A stretch of DNA of 64,000 nucleotides from Salibacterium qingdaonense (GCF_900114715.1 NZ_FOTY01000008.1:1-64000); one strand, 5' to 3'; shown: positions 16,881 through 25,433, counted from the stretch's first letter. Numbers and translations: made by a program. Notes: generated from the letters alone by a model not told the origin.

Positions 16881-17723
16881 ATGGATGTTGTTTATAAACA
16901 AGGGCAGACGATAAAGGATTTTTTTGAGGAAAACCGGGATGTATTTGAAGAACAGCTGCTGCAGGAAGCGGTGACAGTCCGGGAAAGGATTAAAGAAATC
17001 CATCGGATTGGTAATATTAATCTGATTTCGAACGCCCATACCCTTGTAAGCTATATTATCAACCAGCAGGAAGAAGAACTGATCACGTTTTCCGAACAGG
17101 AAGGCGAGGCGTGGGCGAAGTATTCGTTGACGCTGACGTTGAAACTGGAATGGGTGCAGGCGATCCGCCGCACGTTGTGGCGTTTTATGGAGCGGTATGA
17201 GGAAGTCTCCACGGAGACGCGGGAAGCAGCAGATTTTTTTGCGCTCGAAAAACAGATCAATGATTGTGTGGACAAGTTTTTAAATTCGTTTTTTCTGCGT
17301 TATTCGAGTTACAAAGATGAACTGCTGGAATCACAGCAGCAACTCGTCGAAAATCTGTCGGTGCCGTTCATTCCGGTCAGCGACTCCATGTTTGTGCTGC
17401 CGCTTATCGGTACGCTTGATCTGGACCGGATGAATGTGATTGAAGAGAAGGTGCTGATGCAGATCAGCGATCAGGCCATCAAGACGCTGATTGTGGATCT
17501 TTCCGGCATTGCCGATATGGAGGCGGATGTGGCGCAGCGACTGCTCCGGTTGATCGACGGCATTCACATTATGGGAAGCCGGCCGGTCATCACCGGCGTC
17601 CGTCCAGAAGCGGCACGGAAGATGGTCGAGATGGGGATTGACCTGGAATCCAAAGTGGAGACAAAAGGAGACCTGCAGCAGGCGCTGGCACCCTACTTCG
17701 CCGCTGCCTCTTTCGAAGAATAA
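16881..17723 (+). CDS. RsbR-like STAS-domain stressosome protein
   Basis: 280 residues from ATG 16881 (GGAG upstream). The N-terminal 150 residues are all-helical, like the non-haem globin domain of RsbR paralogues; the C-terminus is a STAS domain (MFVLPLIGTLDLDRM ... TLIVDLSGIADME ... RPVITGVRPEAARKM). In RsbRA two threonines are phosphorylated by RsbT. Here the second (ITGVRPE) is kept, while the first aligns with Ala in GIADMEADVA. It may therefore be a sensor that is phosphorylated at one site only. No other rsb genes are nearby. Confidence 0.85.
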   Translation: MDVVYKQGQTIKDFFEENRDVFEEQLLQEAVTVRERIKEIHRIGNINLISNAHTLVSYIINQQEEELITFSEQEGEAWAKYSLTLTLKLEWVQAIRRTLWRFMERYEEVSTETREAADFFALEKQINDCVDKFLNSFFLRYSSYKDELLESQQQLVENLSVPFIPVSDSMFVLPLIGTLDLDRMNVIEEKVLMQISDQAIKTLIVDLSGIADMEADVAQRLLRLIDGIHIMGSRPVITGVRPEAARKMVEMGIDLESKVETKGDLQQALAPYFAAASFEE

Positions 17724-17732
17724 ATAGAAACC

Positions 17733-17766
17733 AACCGGGAGGAACAGCCGCTTCCCGGTTTTTTTC
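17733..17766 (+). terminator. Rho-independent terminator
   Basis: AACCGGGA pairs with TCCCGGTT and is followed by TTTTT, 10 nt after the RsbR-like gene. It also lies at the 3' end of the minus-strand gene at 17771. Confidence 0.85.
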
Positions 17767-17770
17767 TCCA

Positions 17771-18112
17771 TCACAAAACGAATAACGCGATACATACCAG
17801 TCCCAATGCCAGCGTCAACAGGGTCGTCACGGGGTATCTTGCATCCCGGAGAAAAACCTGCTCCATCGCAGCCTGGTAAAGAAGCAGCACGGTTATAAAT
17901 CCTGTCCAGAATCCAGGGGTTTCCCGGCCTGGCTCCGATGGCAGGACCGTAAAAACAATCCCAACTCCCGCCGCTGCCAACATCCCGGTTCCTGTCTGAT
18001 AAATCATTTTCCCTGACGTCTCTTTTATTTTTCTACGTTCTTTTCCTATCATCATTCGGCCAAGTATTTCATACACGACGGCCATGACAATGAGAACCAC
18101 CATGATTCCCAT
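17771..18112 (-). CDS. DUF4181-type membrane protein
   Basis: 113 residues, four membrane segments, with GRMMIGKERRKIKETSGKMI between the first two. It is clearly related to the protein at 18396 (both have YQA(A/L)ME, L.DARY/LPDPRY and end in LFVL), so the two are tandem paralogues split by a small gene. The ATG at 18112 has GGGGAG upstream. Function unknown. Confidence 0.75.
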   Translation of the reverse strand: MGIMVVLIVMAVVYEILGRMMIGKERRKIKETSGKMIYQTGTGMLAAAGVGIVFTVLPSEPGRETPGFWTGFITVLLLYQAAMEQVFLRDARYPVTTLLTLALGLVCIALFVL

Positions 18113-18158
18113 AGATAGATTTCTCCCCTCTCCTGCGTTTCCGCGGACTTTCCTGCTG

Positions 18159-18368
18159 TTATGTATTCCCGGAATCTGTTGTTGTATCGTTCTCCGCCTG
18201 TGTATCGCTGTCGAATACGTCATCATAATGGTCCCGGGGCCTCTCCGGAATGCCAAGTTCTTTTTTGATAATACCAATCTCTTCAATAATAATTCTTGTG
18301 TTGATCCAGGCGGCAATGGATCCGGTAATGGCAAGAATGACAACCATCGTAATGATCACTTGAAACAT
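18159..18368 (-). CDS. Small single-span membrane protein
   Basis: 69 residues: one N-terminal membrane helix (MFQVIITMVVILAITGSIAA), an amphipathic segment and an acidic Thr/Asp-rich tail. ATG 18368 follows GAGGGGG. It is the middle gene of a three-gene run with the two DUF4181 paralogues and is likely co-transcribed with them. Unknown role. Confidence 0.65.
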   Translation of the reverse strand: MFQVIITMVVILAITGSIAAWINTRIIIEEIGIIKKELGIPERPRDHYDDVFDSDTQAENDTTTDSGNT

Positions 18369-18395
18369 AATTTCCCCCTCTATCCTTCTAAACAA

Positions 18396-18725
18396 TTACA
18401 GAACGAAAAACAGAACGTACACCAGCGTAGCAGCCAGGGTCAAAAGCGTGACGATATAATACCTCGGGTCCGGAAGATACAATCGCTCCATCAGTGCCTG
18501 ATACAGCATAACGCTGATCATAAGAAGCGTCCAGAATGCTATATCTACTTTCGCTTCCATAGCAGCAAAGACAACTAAGCCCGTAATCACCAGTACGATG
18601 ATGCCCGTATAATAGATGGTTTTTCCGTCTGTGTTACTGACATCTTCTCTATCTTTTCCCATTACGGCCCGGGCCAGTGTCTGATGGATAACCGGAACTA
18701 TCGTGATAAGCAGGGTCCAGGTCAT
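18396..18725 (-). CDS. DUF4181-type membrane protein
   Basis: 109 residues, four membrane segments, with ARAVMGKDREDVSNTDGKTI as the loop. It is the paralogue of the 17771 gene and probably the first gene of the small operon. ATG 18725 has GGAAGG upstream. Function unknown. Confidence 0.75.
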   Translation of the reverse strand: MTWTLLITIVPVIHQTLARAVMGKDREDVSNTDGKTIYYTGIIVLVITGLVVFAAMEAKVDIAFWTLLMISVMLYQALMERLYLPDPRYYIVTLLTLAATLVYVLFFVL

Positions 18726-18948
18726 ACCAATCCTTCCTTTTCCATACGGATTACACATTTCATTATTTCAGCAGATGGCTGGAAATTCAATATCTATGTG
18801 GAAAAGGAAAAATTCGTGGAAGAACGACACATGTGCCATTCATTCCCAATACATTTCGTTTGAAATTTTGTTGTGGGGTGGTAAAATAGCTTGGTCCTCA
18901 GTAAATAATTTACTGAAAATTACCAATCAACAGCAAGAGGTGTTTCTC

Positions 18949-20151
18949 ATGACGGGTAACGATGCAGCATTAATACAGGATCCTATGGCTATTTTTGCTT
19001 ATTTAACCGCGATTGTCGGAATTTTATTCATGTTATCTACGATAGATAATAAATTTCTGAATAAGCTTTTCCGATATGCTCCCCCTTTAATCTGGATGTA
19101 TTTTTTACCGATGATTTCTACGACGTTTGGTATCATTCCGCAAAGTTCGGATTTATATAGTTTTCTAGGTACGTATATCCTTCCGGCGGGTTTATTATTA
19201 TTAATGATTGGTGCGAACGTTCCGGCCACATTGAAGCTCGGCGGGAAAGCTATTGTTTTGTTCCTCGCAGGGACGGTGGGTGTTGTTATCGGCGGTCCTA
19301 TCGCCTTTGCGCTGTTCCAGGGGATCCTGCCGGAAGACGCCTGGCGCGGTGTCGGCGCCCTTGCCGGCAGCTGGATTGGCGGAACAGGTAATATGGGTGC
19401 CATGATCGAAACCTTCCGTACACCTGAGGATATATTAAGTCCGGTTATTTTAACAGACACATTGGTCGGAATCAGCTGGATGGGTGTCATGATTGCATTA
19501 GCCAATTTCCAAAATAAGTTCAATACGTGGAATGGTGCGGATAATTCTACTATTAAACGGGTGAATGAAGATATTGCGACAGATATGCAGCGAAATGTTA
19601 AACCACTCCAGCTGCCGCAGCTGTTTGGCATTTTAGGAATTGGGATGGCAGGTTCTTATATCATCCGCGTATTCGCCGGCATGGACTTCCTTCCAAAAAG
19701 CGATATCATGAGCACGTCCACCTGGTCGTTTATTATCATTACGGCTGTTGGAATCGCTCTTTCCTTCACAAAAGTAAGAAACCTCGAATACTACGGGGCC
19801 AGTAAGATTGGTTATTTAGGAATATTTTTATACTTAACCGGTATTGGCGCGCAGGCGAATTTAGCAGATATTGTGCAGTCCCCGCAATTCCTGTTGATGG
19901 GCGTAGTTTGGTTGTCCATCCATATCCTTTGCATCTTTGGTGCTGCCAGATTATTAAAAGCCCCGCTCTTCTTCGTAGCTGTCGGATCCCAGGGCAATAT
20001 CGGCGGAACCAGTTCTGCCCCGATTGTGGCTTCGGTCTTCCAGCCGGCGCTGGCGCCTATTGGACTACTCATGGGTATTTTAGGTAACGTTGTCGGAATC
20101 TATGCCGCCTTACTATGTGGACAGCTCGCAAAGATGATCGCAGGAGGCTAG
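18949..20151 (+). CDS. DUF819-family membrane protein (putative transporter)
   Basis: 400 residues and about eleven membrane helices, with Gly-rich motifs GSWIGGTGNMGAMIETFRTP and GSQGNIGGTSSAPIVASVFQ in the two halves, typical of DUF819 (YjcL-like). AGAGGTG lies before ATG 18949; the longer open frame upstream has no start support. These proteins are thought to be transporters of the inverted-repeat type with unknown substrate. A strong terminator follows, so it is probably monocistronic. Confidence 0.85.
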   Translation: MTGNDAALIQDPMAIFAYLTAIVGILFMLSTIDNKFLNKLFRYAPPLIWMYFLPMISTTFGIIPQSSDLYSFLGTYILPAGLLLLMIGANVPATLKLGGKAIVLFLAGTVGVVIGGPIAFALFQGILPEDAWRGVGALAGSWIGGTGNMGAMIETFRTPEDILSPVILTDTLVGISWMGVMIALANFQNKFNTWNGADNSTIKRVNEDIATDMQRNVKPLQLPQLFGILGIGMAGSYIIRVFAGMDFLPKSDIMSTSTWSFIIITAVGIALSFTKVRNLEYYGASKIGYLGIFLYLTGIGAQANLADIVQSPQFLLMGVVWLSIHILCIFGAARLLKAPLFFVAVGSQGNIGGTSSAPIVASVFQPALAPIGLLMGILGNVVGIYAALLCGQLAKMIAGG

Positions 20152-20200
20152 GCAGAAAGCCGCCAGCTTATCGAGTGATTCAGCCGATCACTAACAAAAT

Positions 20201-20246
20201 GATCCCGTGATCATGGAGACGGCCATGATTACGGGATCGTTTTTTT
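20201..20246 (+). terminator. Rho-independent terminator
   Basis: GATCCCGTGATCATGG pairs with CCATGATTACGGGATC (one wobble) and is followed by a run of seven T. It ends the DUF819 gene. Confidence 0.9.
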
Positions 20247-20353
20247 ACGGTTTGGTCACGATGACATAAAACACGGCTTATCCCACCTTATCCGTTTATC
20301 ACTTCTTCACCTCGTACGCAGTCATTCGATATGCTGCAGCACAAAAAACTGAA

Positions 20354-20415
20354 TGCACAACAGACCGATGATTTGTGCAGGTGTTGTTGCACATACGAAG
20401 GGATAAATATATAAT
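20354..20415 (+). promoter_or_regulatory. Sigma-A promoter with overlapping inverted repeats
   Basis: TTGCAC (20387-20392), a 17-bp spacer and TATAAT (20410-20415) form a good promoter for the 55-aa gene. TGCACAA (20354-20360) pairs with TTGTGCA (20373-20379), and TGTGCA (20374-20379) pairs with TGCACA (20388-20393) on top of the -35 box. The shared middle arm suggests an operator for a dimeric repressor with two sites. Confidence 0.65.
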
Positions 20416-20449
20416 TAAGACAGTTGAATACGCAGGGAGGAGTGTAATT

Positions 20450-20617
20450 ATGAAAGAGCTTACAATGGATTCTAAAGAGTTTAAACGGATTCAACAAAAC
20501 TTACATTTAGAAAATTTAACTCTTCATCCATCCCTTCAAAAAAAGGTAATTGAGTTAATCAACTCAAATGTTACAATTACCCAGCATATGATTAAGGAAA
20601 TATTGAGCGGCAATTGA
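20450..20617 (+). CDS. Small hypothetical protein (55 aa)
   Basis: 55 residues, helical, no membrane segment: two predicted helices around LTLHPSLQKKVIELIN and VTITQHMIKEILSG. It might be an antitoxin-like or small regulatory protein, but no family is recognised and no toxin gene is adjacent. GGGAGGAG and a near-consensus promoter upstream show that it is a real gene. Confidence 0.65.
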   Translation: MKELTMDSKEFKRIQQNLHLENLTLHPSLQKKVIELINSNVTITQHMIKEILSGN

Positions 20618-20721
20618 TCTATTAATGGAGGAAAATACCATGATGACATGAAACACATGTCACCCTCCCCTACTTCACCTTCTCCAAAGGAAAACTCCTG
20701 TCTGCAAAGAAGGAGACGGCC

Positions 20722-21033
20722 TTATCGAAGAGCGTCATCTATACCAAACAGCAGTCCCATGACAATAGGTACTAGTAAATAATAGAGACCAAGGAGGAAA
20801 GGAGACCCGATTCCTATATATTTTTTCTTCTCCGGCTCCCCTCGGAAAAGGGCTGTAAGTCCACTTATAAATCCCAAAACCATCAAAAATAAACCTAACT
20901 TAAACAACCATTCTATTAGAAAGGCGGTTAAACCTTGTGGTACATCCGGCGCTGCGTAGCTGAGCATATAAAAAAAGAAACCCGTTATGCTTGTTAAAGC
21001 AGCCCAGAAGCTGTACGTTTTACTGCCTATCAT
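20722..21033 (-). CDS. Small membrane protein, unknown function
   Basis: 103 residues with three membrane segments and a short basic GEPEKKKY loop between the second and third. GGAGAAGG lies upstream of ATG 21033. Not recognised; not obviously linked with its neighbours. Confidence 0.6.
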   Translation of the reverse strand: MIGSKTYSFWAALTSITGFFFYMLSYAAPDVPQGLTAFLIEWLFKLGLFLMVLGFISGLTALFRGEPEKKKYIGIGSPFLLGLYYLLVPIVMGLLFGIDDALR

Positions 21034-21313
21034 CCCATTATTCCTTCTCCAATCCGCAGAATGTACACCAGACCGGTGGCATGTATCAGCAGGCTGAAAG
21101 TATTCCCCGCCGTCTGCTTTTCTTTCCCTGCCAATACACGGCCTATACCCTTTTGCACCGCCGTCCTAACCATAAACATCCTTGTCAGGTTCATGCGTCT
21201 TATTCTTTTTCATATAGTGGTTTTTTCCAATTGTTTCAACCCTTCCGGTAACAGTCAATGACTATTCTAAGGTTCCATGACTGCTGTCGGGAAAGGGCAC
21301 GAGGGGCCTGCGG

Positions 21314-21907
21314 TTATACCTTTATATCGTATTCCATTCTCTTCGCTGTTTGTTTCGCAACTGATTTGTCGTGCAGTCGGGAAAGGACATGAAAAGACAT
21401 ATTTATTCCTGCTGAAATACCGCCGGACGTAATAACAGATCCTTCATCCACGTACTTCACGTCACGCACGACCGATACGGCAGGAAACTCTTTTTCCAAC
21501 CTGGCTGCGTCCATCCAGTGTGTGGCAGCCCTTTTCCCATCCAGAATTCCCGCTTTGGCAAGAAGAAACGCTCCTGTGCAGACCGATATCATGATTTCTG
21601 TCTTGAATTGCTGCCGTTGGATCCATTGGATAACGTTTGGGTTATCGATTTCAACGGCTTCCGCCCCGTATCCTCCGGGTATAATGACAATATCGAAGGC
21701 GGGGTGATGGTCAAAACTGTAATCCGGCGTCACCTTCAATCCGTTTCTGGCGGAAACTGTGCCGCCGTCTTCCGAAACAGTTTTCACGTCAAATAATGGG
21801 CGATCGGAATCAGGCAGAGCCCCCAGCGAAAAAACCTCATACGGCCCCGCAACATCCAGAACTTCCACTTCGTTAAACAGGAAAATTCCTACCGTGCGTA
21901 CCTGCAT
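21314..21907 (-). CDS. DJ-1/PfpI-family protein
   Basis: 197 residues from ATG 21907 (AAGGAGG upstream). It shows the DJ-1/PfpI fold: VGIFLFNEVEVLDVAGPYEV, FDIVIIPGGYGAE, and the nucleophile elbow ISVCTGAFLLAKAGILDG with the reactive Cys, then ATHW. This subgroup matches the GATase1-like sensor part of AraC/GlxA-type proteins and free-standing isonitrile hydratase-like enzymes. Its substrate cannot be told from sequence alone. Confidence 0.85.
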   Translation of the reverse strand: MQVRTVGIFLFNEVEVLDVAGPYEVFSLGALPDSDRPLFDVKTVSEDGGTVSARNGLKVTPDYSFDHHPAFDIVIIPGGYGAEAVEIDNPNVIQWIQRQQFKTEIMISVCTGAFLLAKAGILDGKRAATHWMDAARLEKEFPAVSVVRDVKYVDEGSVITSGGISAGINMSFHVLSRLHDKSVAKQTAKRMEYDIKV

Positions 21908-21945
21908 CCCCGTCCTCCTTCGGCTGCCTTCATCACACATTTTTT

Positions 21946-22686
21946 CTACAACGTCGTAATAATGGGACCTTCTTTTGTCAGAATGATCGTATGTTCGTAC
22001 TGCGCCACAAAGCTTCCCTCCGTTAACAGCGTCCACCCGTCGTCTGATTGATATACTTCTTCTTCATCGGTGGAGATAAAGGGCTCAAACGCAAGAACCA
22101 TGCCGTCTGTCAGCAGTTCGTCATCCCAGCGCGAAAAGAAATTAAAAATATGCTCCGGTTCTTCGTGAATCGAGCGTCCAATCCCGTGTCCCGTCAGATT
22201 TTTAATAACGCTGAAGCCCTGCTGCCGTGCTGTTTTGTTCACCATTCTTCCGAGCCCGCTTTTTTTTGACCCTGGTTTGGCCTTCTCCAGTCCGGCGTCA
22301 AAAGCTTCCCGGGCCGTGTCACATAATCTCTGCAGCATCTCTTCTCCGTCCCCGACGACAAACGAAACGCCGGTGTCCGCGAAATACCCGTCTTTTGAGC
22401 CTGAAATGTCGACATTCACGAGATCACCTTCCTGAATCACGCGTTTCCCCGGGATGCCGTGCGCCACTTCTTCGTTCACGCTGATGCACCCGTACCCGGG
22501 GAAATCGTATTCGTCTTTCGGCGCCGACAACGCTCCTTCTTTCTCAAACATCATTCCGGCTGTATCATCCAGTTCTTTCGTCGTCACTCCGGGCTTGGTC
22601 CGCGAAACCAATTCATCCCGGATTTTTCCGCAGATGCGGCCGATTTCTTTCAAACCGTTAACATCTTCTTCTGTCTTCGCAATCAT
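21946..22686 (-). CDS. map: Type I methionine aminopeptidase
   Basis: 246 residues. Removes the initiator Met from new proteins. The metal ligands are visible: VNVDISGSKDGYFADTGVSF (two Asp), GHGIGRSIHE (His), AFEPF (Glu) and QYEHTIILT (Glu); NEEVAHGIPG carries the substrate His. It lacks an N-terminal zinc extension, as is usual in Bacillus. It is a stand-alone copy away from the ribosomal protein cluster, so it is likely a second MAP like YflG. The start has only a weak ribosome binding site. Confidence 0.9.
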   Translation of the reverse strand: MIAKTEEDVNGLKEIGRICGKIRDELVSRTKPGVTTKELDDTAGMMFEKEGALSAPKDEYDFPGYGCISVNEEVAHGIPGKRVIQEGDLVNVDISGSKDGYFADTGVSFVVGDGEEMLQRLCDTAREAFDAGLEKAKPGSKKSGLGRMVNKTARQQGFSVIKNLTGHGIGRSIHEEPEHIFNFFSRWDDELLTDGMVLAFEPFISTDEEEVYQSDDGWTLLTEGSFVAQYEHTIILTKEGPIITTL

Positions 22687-22948
22687 TTGTTAACCCCGCT
22701 TTTCCTGTATCTTCAAAGTCGTACTCTCTTTCATCTCCCTTATTTTTTTCAAAAACATTTTTGAAATGTGGTTGATGATCGTACCAGGGAGATCTCTTTA
22801 TACAGTATAACGCACCACTGCCTCACAAGCATGCTATGCCGCTTCTTTCTATACGTTCTCCCCGCCGCTGTCTCCTCTTGATATCCACAAGTCTGTGCCG
22901 TCGTTCTTTTTTTGCCTGCGGGAATGGTTGAGCACCGGCCAAAGGTAT

Positions 22949-23114
22949 TTACCAGCCAAACATCGACAGTTACGAGCCGAATTCCTCCATTTACATGCCA
23001 AATGAACAGCAATACGATCCGAGTCATACGTTACAGGCTGAACGCGGCCTGTTACATGCCAAGCAGAGCGATTTACATGTCAAACAAGCAGGTTTACATG
23101 CGGAGTAACATTGT
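22949..23114 (+). repeat. TTACATGCC direct-repeat array with 21-bp phase
   Basis: TTACATGCC-like units start at 22949, 22970, 22991, 23012, 23031, 23052, 23073 and 23094. Six of seven steps are exactly 21 bp; the other is 19. The 22687-23122 gap otherwise shows no gene. The minus-strand open frame across it looks incidental. The exact two-turn phasing suggests a protein that binds one DNA face repeatedly. Confidence 0.75.
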
Positions 23115-23122
23115 CTCCCTAT

Positions 23123-23638
23123 TTATTTAACTTCTATTTCGATAGGATCCACCCGCAATTCGCTTTGGGCGGCGTTTTTAGGTATCTCTCCCATATCATC
23201 TGTGACAGCCTCTTCATTCCCTTTTCCTTCTATATATTCACCATTTACCTTGAGAGAAGTCGTGGAGGCCGATACGTGCTGCGTTCCCGATTTTTGGACG
23301 TCAAAGGTTTTTTCCGCTTTCATCTTACCGCCGGGCTGCAGGGTGGATTGTATTCCTATATCGTTATATTCATTCGCTCCCTCTTCCCCGGAATAAGACA
23401 TCCTTACAATAGGTTCACCGTGATAAAGGTCGATATCCTCGTTGCCGCGATACGTTAACACAGCTTGCACCTGCATCGATTCTCCTGCTTCCACGGTGGC
23501 GGGAGCACTTACTTCCAGTGAAAAATCGGAAGCTTCCACGCTGCTTGTTTTCCTTTCTTGAATGTTTTCTGTTTCATTGCTGCATCCGGCAATAAGAAGC
23601 CCCATGCATAGGGACATGATATACGTTTTACTCTTCAT
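23123..23638 (-). CDS. Lipoprotein, unknown function
   Basis: 171 residues. Signal peptide MKSKTYIMSLCMGLLIAGCS with a lipobox ending in LIAGC, so it is anchored on the outside of the membrane. The mature part is beta-rich (FSLEVSAPATVEAGESMQVQ), like an immunoglobulin-type domain. Its first 11 nt overlap the end of the DUF4349 gene upstream, so they are co-expressed. The first twenty-odd codons recur at 25742 in a truncated copy. Confidence 0.75.
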   Translation of the reverse strand: MKSKTYIMSLCMGLLIAGCSNETENIQERKTSSVEASDFSLEVSAPATVEAGESMQVQAVLTYRGNEDIDLYHGEPIVRMSYSGEEGANEYNDIGIQSTLQPGGKMKAEKTFDVQKSGTQHVSASTTSLKVNGEYIEGKGNEEAVTDDMGEIPKNAAQSELRVDPIEIEVK

Positions 23639-24550
23639 GTTTTCTCTTTTTTCTATAATAGAATGCGGTGCCTGCGGCAAGAAGCAGCATCGGCACGAGC
23701 ACCGGCGACAGGCCGACGAAAAAAACCGCGATGCCGGATGCGGCGGAGACGATACCATTGAGGGTCCGCGTGAAGAGCTGCGTGGATCTTTCCCACGTGT
23801 TCAGGTCTTCCCCGCTCTGCAGCGATGAGGACCCGCGTTCCTGCAGGGTAATGTCGACGGTGGCGTTAGCGCTATGGTTTTCCAGGTAATTCATCCGCCC
23901 TTTCAGCTTCTCGATTTCCTCCTGCACCGCGGACAGGTCTTCCGAGATCTGCAGGAGCGCGTCGGTGTTCCCGGCTTCTTCCATAAATGCTGTCAACCGC
24001 TCTTCCTGGGTTTCTTTGGAACGCAGACGTGATTCGAGATCAACGTATTCTTCGGTAACGTCTTCCCCTTGGGTGGAACGATCCAGCACCGTGGTTCCGA
24101 CTCCTTCCATATCCGTCATAAACGTAGAGAACTGTTCCTGCGGAATCCGTACCGACAGCGATCCTTCCCGTGCTTCATCTCCGGAACGCTGCACGCTGGA
24201 TTCGACGATATAGCCTCCCATCTCGTTCACCCGCGTCTCAATATCCGACCGGGCCGCGTCGTATTCTTCCACTTCAAGCGTCAAACTTCCGCTGTGAATC
24301 ACCATCCGCTCCGACGCGGCGTCTTCCTGCGTCGTGTCTTCCTGTGCACTATTGGACGCTTGATCCGACGCCTGATCGGCCGTGGACTGCTCCGTGTCCG
24401 CCGTTCCTCCCGCCGAACCTTCCGACGAGCGCTGCGCCTGACTGTCAGAAGATTCTTCATTGCTGCAGGCAGACGCCAAAAGCAGAACAACGCCAAGCAG
24501 GACCAGACCTATCTTTTTTACCATGTCTTCTCCCCCTCTTTTCGTCCATT
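23586..24550 (-). repeat. Duplicated segment, copy 1 (partner 25690-26640)
   Basis: About 0.95 kb repeated in the same orientation at an offset of 2104 bp (2089 beyond a 15-bp difference). It covers the whole DUF4349 gene with its upstream leader and the first codons of the following lipoprotein gene. The copies differ at only scattered bases and by 15 bp that encode five extra residues in copy 1. Confidence 0.9.
23628..24524 (-). CDS. DUF4349-domain lipoprotein (copy 1)
   Basis: 298 residues: lipoprotein signal MVKKIGLVLLGVVLLLASAC, an acidic Ser/Gln-rich linker, the DUF4349 domain (ERMVIHSGSLTLEVEEYDAA, SVRIPQEQFSTFMTDME), a coiled coil (LQISEDLSAVQEEIEKLKGR) and a C-terminal membrane helix with a basic RKKRKHEE end. 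It is anchored at both ends outside the cell membrane. DUF4349 proteins are of unknown function, perhaps envelope sensing. A near-identical copy lies at 25732. Confidence 0.85.
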   Translation of the reverse strand: MVKKIGLVLLGVVLLLASACSNEESSDSQAQRSSEGSAGGTADTEQSTADQASDQASNSAQEDTTQEDAASERMVIHSGSLTLEVEEYDAARSDIETRVNEMGGYIVESSVQRSGDEAREGSLSVRIPQEQFSTFMTDMEGVGTTVLDRSTQGEDVTEEYVDLESRLRSKETQEERLTAFMEEAGNTDALLQISEDLSAVQEEIEKLKGRMNYLENHSANATVDITLQERGSSSLQSGEDLNTWERSTQLFTRTLNGIVSAASGIAVFFVGLSPVLVPMLLLAAGTAFYYRKKRKHEE

Positions 24551-24893
24551 TTTCGTTCTACCCCTTTGGACGGGAGAAACCACGCCTGTTGATTTACCAT
24601 ATAAAGGAATGGGAAAGGATTCTATGAGGAGGGGGCATCTGTGATCAAAGCATGTATCCCCTTTCTTTTTCGTTGGACGAAGCCGTCTGCCCAACGCCCG
24701 CGGAAAGCGGGAAGGAAAGGTGGAGTCCGACGAAACGATTCCTATATTTGGATAATCAACAGCCGTAGCAGTATCCAGTTCTTGAATGGAAAAGAGCATT
24801 TTAGAATGGAACCGACATCCTTAGAAAAGATGGTCGGTTCCATGATGTTAGACATATATTTGTTTCAAATGGGACATTCCAAAGCAGTCCGGG
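24525..24893. other. Gene-free stretch with hairpins
   Basis: No convincing gene. It contains GCCCGCGGAAAGCGGGAAGG near 24697, part of a GC-rich palindromic sequence of a sort common between Bacillaceae genes, and a perfect 10-bp stem TGGAACCGAC/GTCGGTTCCA (24807-24842). A diverged relative of the latter, ACGACAGCCTTTTAAAAAGA, lies near 25536, on the other side of the toxin-antitoxin pair, so the pair may be bounded by related sequences. Confidence 0.5.
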
Positions 24894-25175
24894 TTATGGT
24901 TTTCCGCGTTCATATATATCACGCCGATGGCCAACTTCTAAAATTAGAATAGTGATCGCCTCATCATCGATATGGGCAATGATTCTATATTCGCCTACGC
25001 GATATCGCCATTCCCCGGATCTGTTCGCTGTTAATCCTTTGCCGTGTACTCTAGGCTCGGCGGTGCCTTCTAAATTCTTCTTAATCCAGGCCATAATGAT
25101 GCCAGCCTGATACTTATCCATTTTTTTTAACGCTTTTTGCGCTCTTTTTTCAAATCTTACCTGGTATGCTGTCAT
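24894..25175 (-). CDS. RelE/ParE-type toxin
   Basis: 93 residues. YQVRFEKRAQKALKKMDKYQ, HGKGLTANRSGEWRYRVGEY, RIIAHIDDEAITILILEVGH and RRDIYE follow the RelE/ParE fold, and the Arg/Tyr-rich C-terminus fits an mRNA-cutting RelE. It overlaps the antitoxin stop by 4 nt, the usual arrangement. A post-segregation or stress-related growth regulator. Confidence 0.88.
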   Translation of the reverse strand: MTAYQVRFEKRAQKALKKMDKYQAGIIMAWIKKNLEGTAEPRVHGKGLTANRSGEWRYRVGEYRIIAHIDDEAITILILEVGHRRDIYERGKP

Positions 25176-25399
25176 TGGGGTAAGTCCAGTTCCTTCATCA
25201 TCTCATCAAAGGAAATATCGTTTGGATCATTGTGATGGTCTTTCATTGCTTGATGATAGAGTTTCAAGTCAATGTCATTTTCAATTTTTTCTAAAACAGA
25301 AGAACGGAGTAACTCGGATATGCTAAGGTTATTTATTTTGGCATATTCTTTAATTAATTTTTCTTCTTCTTCATTCATGCGCAAGGAAATAGTAGACAT
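25172..25399 (-). CDS. RelB-type antitoxin (DUF6290-like)
   Basis: 75 residues. The N-terminus is a ribbon-helix-helix (MSTISLRMNEEEEKLIKEYA, then NNLSISELLRSSVLE); the C-terminal acidic tail (PNDISFDEMMKELDLP) would wrap the toxin. GGAGGGGAG upstream. It should bind the palindrome at 25413-25433 and repress its own operon with the toxin as corepressor. Confidence 0.85.
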   Translation of the reverse strand: MSTISLRMNEEEEKLIKEYAKINNLSISELLRSSVLEKIENDIDLKLYHQAMKDHHNDPNDISFDEMMKELDLPQ

Positions 25400-25412
25400 A
25401 ATCTCCCCTCCT

Positions 25413-25433
25413 TTGTATTACATTGTAATACAA
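25413..25433. promoter_or_regulatory. Operator palindrome of the toxin-antitoxin operon
   Basis: A 21-bp perfect palindrome: arms TTGTATTACA and TGTAATACAA around a central T, 14 bp upstream of the antitoxin start. Ribbon-helix-helix antitoxins bind such sites. Confidence 0.8.

Noticed and set aside
22749-23027. Minus-strand open frame of 92 codons
   Set aside because: Low-quality composition (many Thr, Arg, Trp), no ribosome binding site, and it overlaps the 21-bp repeat array.
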